Assembly: GCA_019745315.1 (NCBI GenBank)
Contig: JAIETH010000008.1
Location: 1-34,132, forward strand
Reading direction: 5' to 3'
Origin: Patescibacteria group bacterium
Lineage (GTDB): Bacteria; Patescibacteriota; Minisyncoccia; Phycocordibacterales; UBA918
Length of the DNA stretch: 34,132 bases
Shown here: one piece after another, positions 32,295-34,132 of the stretch
Position numbering within the stretch: the stretch's first letter is position 1
How the letters are laid out: every line of letters starts with the position of its first letter
Notes under the pieces: model-generated
Told to the model about the DNA's origin: nothing
Seen by the model: the letters and a program-made list of their open reading frames with translations, nothing else
Databases searched by the model: none
Position numbers and translations under genes: made by a program

Positions 32295-34132
32295 ATGTCA
32301 CAGAAAGAGATACTCGGCGCTGAGCAGGCATTTTTAAAGGCCTATGAGGCCTTGAATGACGCCCAGAAGCAGGCAGTTGATGCTATAGAGGGTCCTGTAA
32401 TGGTTATCGCGGGTCCGGGGACAGGAAAGACACAGATTCTAGCTCTCCGCATTGCAAACATACTCCGAAAGACGGACGTGCCGCCTTCCGCAATCCTCGC
32501 GCTCACCTTTACCGAGGCAGGAGTGGCTTCCATGCGCGCTCGTCTCGTCTCTCTGATTGGCGCTCCTGGATACCATGTACGTATCCATACATTTCATGGC
32601 TTTTGCAACACCGTTATAAAGCGCTATCCAGAACGCTTTCCGCGAATTATCGGGAACGAACAAATTCTTGAAATTGATGCATTGCGCATTATTGAAAACA
32701 TTCTTAACGAAGGACAGTTTGAATTACTTCGACCCGTCAATTATCCAACGTATTACGTGCGTGAAATAAAAAGCAAAATTTCTGAAACAAAACGTGAAAA
32801 TATTTCTCCAGAAGATCTTGCAGCACTGATTTTAAAGGCGCAGCACGAATTAGAAAGTGCACCCGATCTTTATCATGAGAAAGGTGCGCATAAAGGAAAA
32901 ATGAAAGGCGTCTATGTTGACGCACAAAAGCGGTTGGATAAAGCGCGAGAGTTTGTGTCTGTGTACTCAGTGTATGAAGAAAAACTTATTGAATCTCACC
33001 AGTATGACTTTGAAGACACGATACTTGAGGCTGTGCGTATGATTGAGGCTGACGCTGAGCTTGCGCTCATTCTTCAAGAAGAGCATCAGTACGTGCTTGC
33101 GGACGAACATCAGGATGCAAATGGTGCTCAGAATAAACTTCTTGAGCTTTTATCTTCCTTTCATGAGTCACCGAATCTTTTTATTGTAGGAGACGAGAAG
33201 CAAGCGATTTATCGTTTTCAAGGAGCCTCTCTCGCCAACTTTTTATTTTTTAAGGAACGATATCAAGGCGCAGTCTGCGTAGAGCTTGAGAGTAACTATC
33301 GTTCGACCCAAACAATACTTGATGCAGCGCATGACGTGATCATGCCGTCGGCGGGTCATGAGGACATACCTCGACCGCGTTTGACCGCTCATGCAAAACA
33401 CGTCGTTTCTCCAATTCGCCTTACGAATACTCAGAACGAAGATTCTGAGCTTGACGCTCTTTCTTCTGATATAGCAGAACTCCTTCAAAGTGGAGTAGAT
33501 CCGCGCGAGGTTGTGGTGTTGGCGCGGAGAAATGCAGACGTTGCTCGTGTCAGTCGTTTACTCGAAAGAGCTGGTATCAAGGTTATATCTGCTAACGATG
33601 AGCAGGTTTTGAGTATGCCTTTGGTACATTCGTTTGTAACCCTCATGCGCGCCGTTGCGTTTTTTGGGCACGATAGTTTCCTCTACCCGCTTCTCTACGC
33701 TCCATTTATTGCACTTGATAATCTCGACATCTATCGTCTTACAGAAAAGCGTCCGCACGGTGTGACACTTACAGAGATGCTCAGTGATGAAAATCTTTTA
33801 CGAGAAGCGGGTATTGGTAATGTTGCGTCATGCAAGGAAGTGTATACGCTTCTTTCCGATATTGTGACCTATACAAAAGATGCTGATCTTGAATCAAGTG
33901 TGCATTACGCGCTTGAGCGTTCAGGAATACTTGCATATCTCCTTTCGCGAAAAGACTCACACATACTCCTTGAAGCGATTCGTACGCTTGTCCGCTACAT
34001 AGCAAGCATTGCAAAAATTCATCCGGCATATGGATTTCGTGAACTCTGTGAATCGCTCACGACAGCTGAAGAGTACGGCATATCACTTCTTGCAGCGAAA
34101 GATGAGCTCTATCCTGGTGTGCGTGTTATGAC
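32295..34132 (+). CDS. UvrD/PcrA/Rep-type superfamily 1 helicase, 3' end outside window
   Basis: Not in the ORF track because it runs off the right edge. I translated it from ATG 32295 for about 612 codons; I checked the start, the motif regions and the end of the frame and saw no stop there. ATP-dependent 3'-5' DNA helicase motifs: Q motif (LNDAQKQAVDAIEGP), Walker A AGPGTGKT, motif Ia ALTFTEAGVASM, IHTFHGFC, motif II ADEHQDAN (usually DEFQDTN or DEYQDTN), motif III VGDEKQAIYRFQGA and motif IV LESNYRS. The His-for-aromatic change in motif II is unusual. The C-terminal 2A/2B domains are partly outside, so UvrD, PcrA, Rep and an AddA/RecB-like protein cannot be separated. Confidence 0.93.
   Translation, partial: MSQKEILGAEQAFLKAYEALNDAQKQAVDAIEGPVMVIAGPGTGKTQILALRIANILRKTDVPPSAILALTFTEAGVASMRARLVSLIGAPGYHVRIHTFHGFCNTVIKRYPERFPRIIGNEQILEIDALRIIENILNEGQFELLRPVNYPTYYVREIKSKISETKRENISPEDLAALILKAQHELESAPDLYHEKGAHKGKMKGVYVDAQKRLDKAREFVSVYSVYEEKLIESHQYDFEDTILEAVRMIEADAELALILQEEHQYVLADEHQDANGAQNKLLELLSSFHESPNLFIVGDEKQAIYRFQGASLANFLFFKERYQGAVCVELESNYRSTQTILDAAHDVIMPSAGHEDIPRPRLTAHAKHVVSPIRLTNTQNEDSELDALSSDIAELLQSGVDPREVVVLARRNADVARVSRLLERAGIKVISANDEQVLSMPLVHSFVTLMRAVAFFGHDSFLYPLLYAPFIALDNLDIYRLTEKRPHGVTLTEMLSDENLLREAGIGNVASCKEVYTLLSDIVTYTKDADLESSVHYALERSGILAYLLSRKDSHILLEAIRTLVRYIASIAKIHPAYGFRELCESLTTAEEYGISLLAAKDELYPGVRVM

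Noticed and set aside
1-34132. UGA recoded as Gly, as in Gracilibacteria or SR1
   Set aside because: UGA is used as a normal stop (for example the last codon of the 19580 ORF and of the 9474 ORF), and core genes contain no in-frame UGA.

Overview
The window looks like a piece of a small-genome bacterial chromosome, most likely Patescibacteria/CPR of the Parcubacteria type. This is inference from gene content. The signs are compact versions of core proteins (a ThrRS without TGS, a SMC of only 764 aa, short RpoB/RpoC), the Cys-containing 'PNIAGDQATIPAGM' tandem repeat with an 'IPYTGFDAG' membrane segment in a surface protein, and tight gene packing. UGA is used as a normal stop, so the recoded Gracilibacteria/SR1 lineages are excluded. 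No rRNA, tRNA, CRISPR array or recognisable insertion sequence was found.

Layout. 1-1935: 3' part of a repeat/Ig-like surface protein with one membrane segment and a His-rich C-terminal region. 2002-3950: thrS on the minus strand behind a compact T-box riboswitch. 4056-4646: an orphan secreted protein. 4703-4884: a degenerate duplicate of the last bases of dnaE. 4817-8008: dnaE (minus). 8066-8710: a GC-rich, promoter-driven YdjM-like membrane hydrolase gene. 8733-9347: rnhB. 9379-9792: an independent, GC-rich, highly structured transcription unit of unknown nature. 9847-15290: rpmF (L32), a nusB-NUDIX fusion, rnc, an unknown gene, a short smc and a 119-aa orphan. 15325-17247: rnr (minus). 17323-19446: rpsP, khpA, a NUDIX hydrolase and trmD. 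19479-19807: a self-contained unit encoding a 59-aa ORF. 20045-30030: rpoB, rpoC, dnaG and rpoD with no terminator visible between them. 30076-32154: a CPA1-type Na+/H+ antiporter (minus). 32295 to the right edge: a UvrD/PcrA-like helicase, cut by the window end.

How the genes work together. This is an information-processing region: transcription (RNA polymerase beta and beta', primary sigma, NusB), replication (DnaE, primase, SMC, RNase HII, UvrD-type helicase), RNA processing (RNase III, RNase R, TrmD, KhpA) and translation (S16, L32, ThrRS). rpoBC lies directly upstream of the dnaG-rpoD pair of the classic macromolecular-synthesis operon, so core RNA polymerase, its sigma factor and primase may share transcripts.

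The main points of interest are: (1) a NusB-NUDIX fusion; (2) a primase whose zinc-ligand positions are mostly replaced; (3) a SMC with no recognisable hinge; (4) a sigma factor with a histone-H1-like Lys/Ala/Pro tail; (5) a T-box with a much reduced Stem I; (6) many housekeeping genes whose -10 box sits only 6-10 nt before the start codon, implying leaderless mRNAs; and (7) by contrast, several self-contained GC-rich units with strong Shine-Dalgarno sequences, an own promoter and mostly an own terminator, inserted between conserved genes. The last two together suggest two translation-initiation regimes in one genome.
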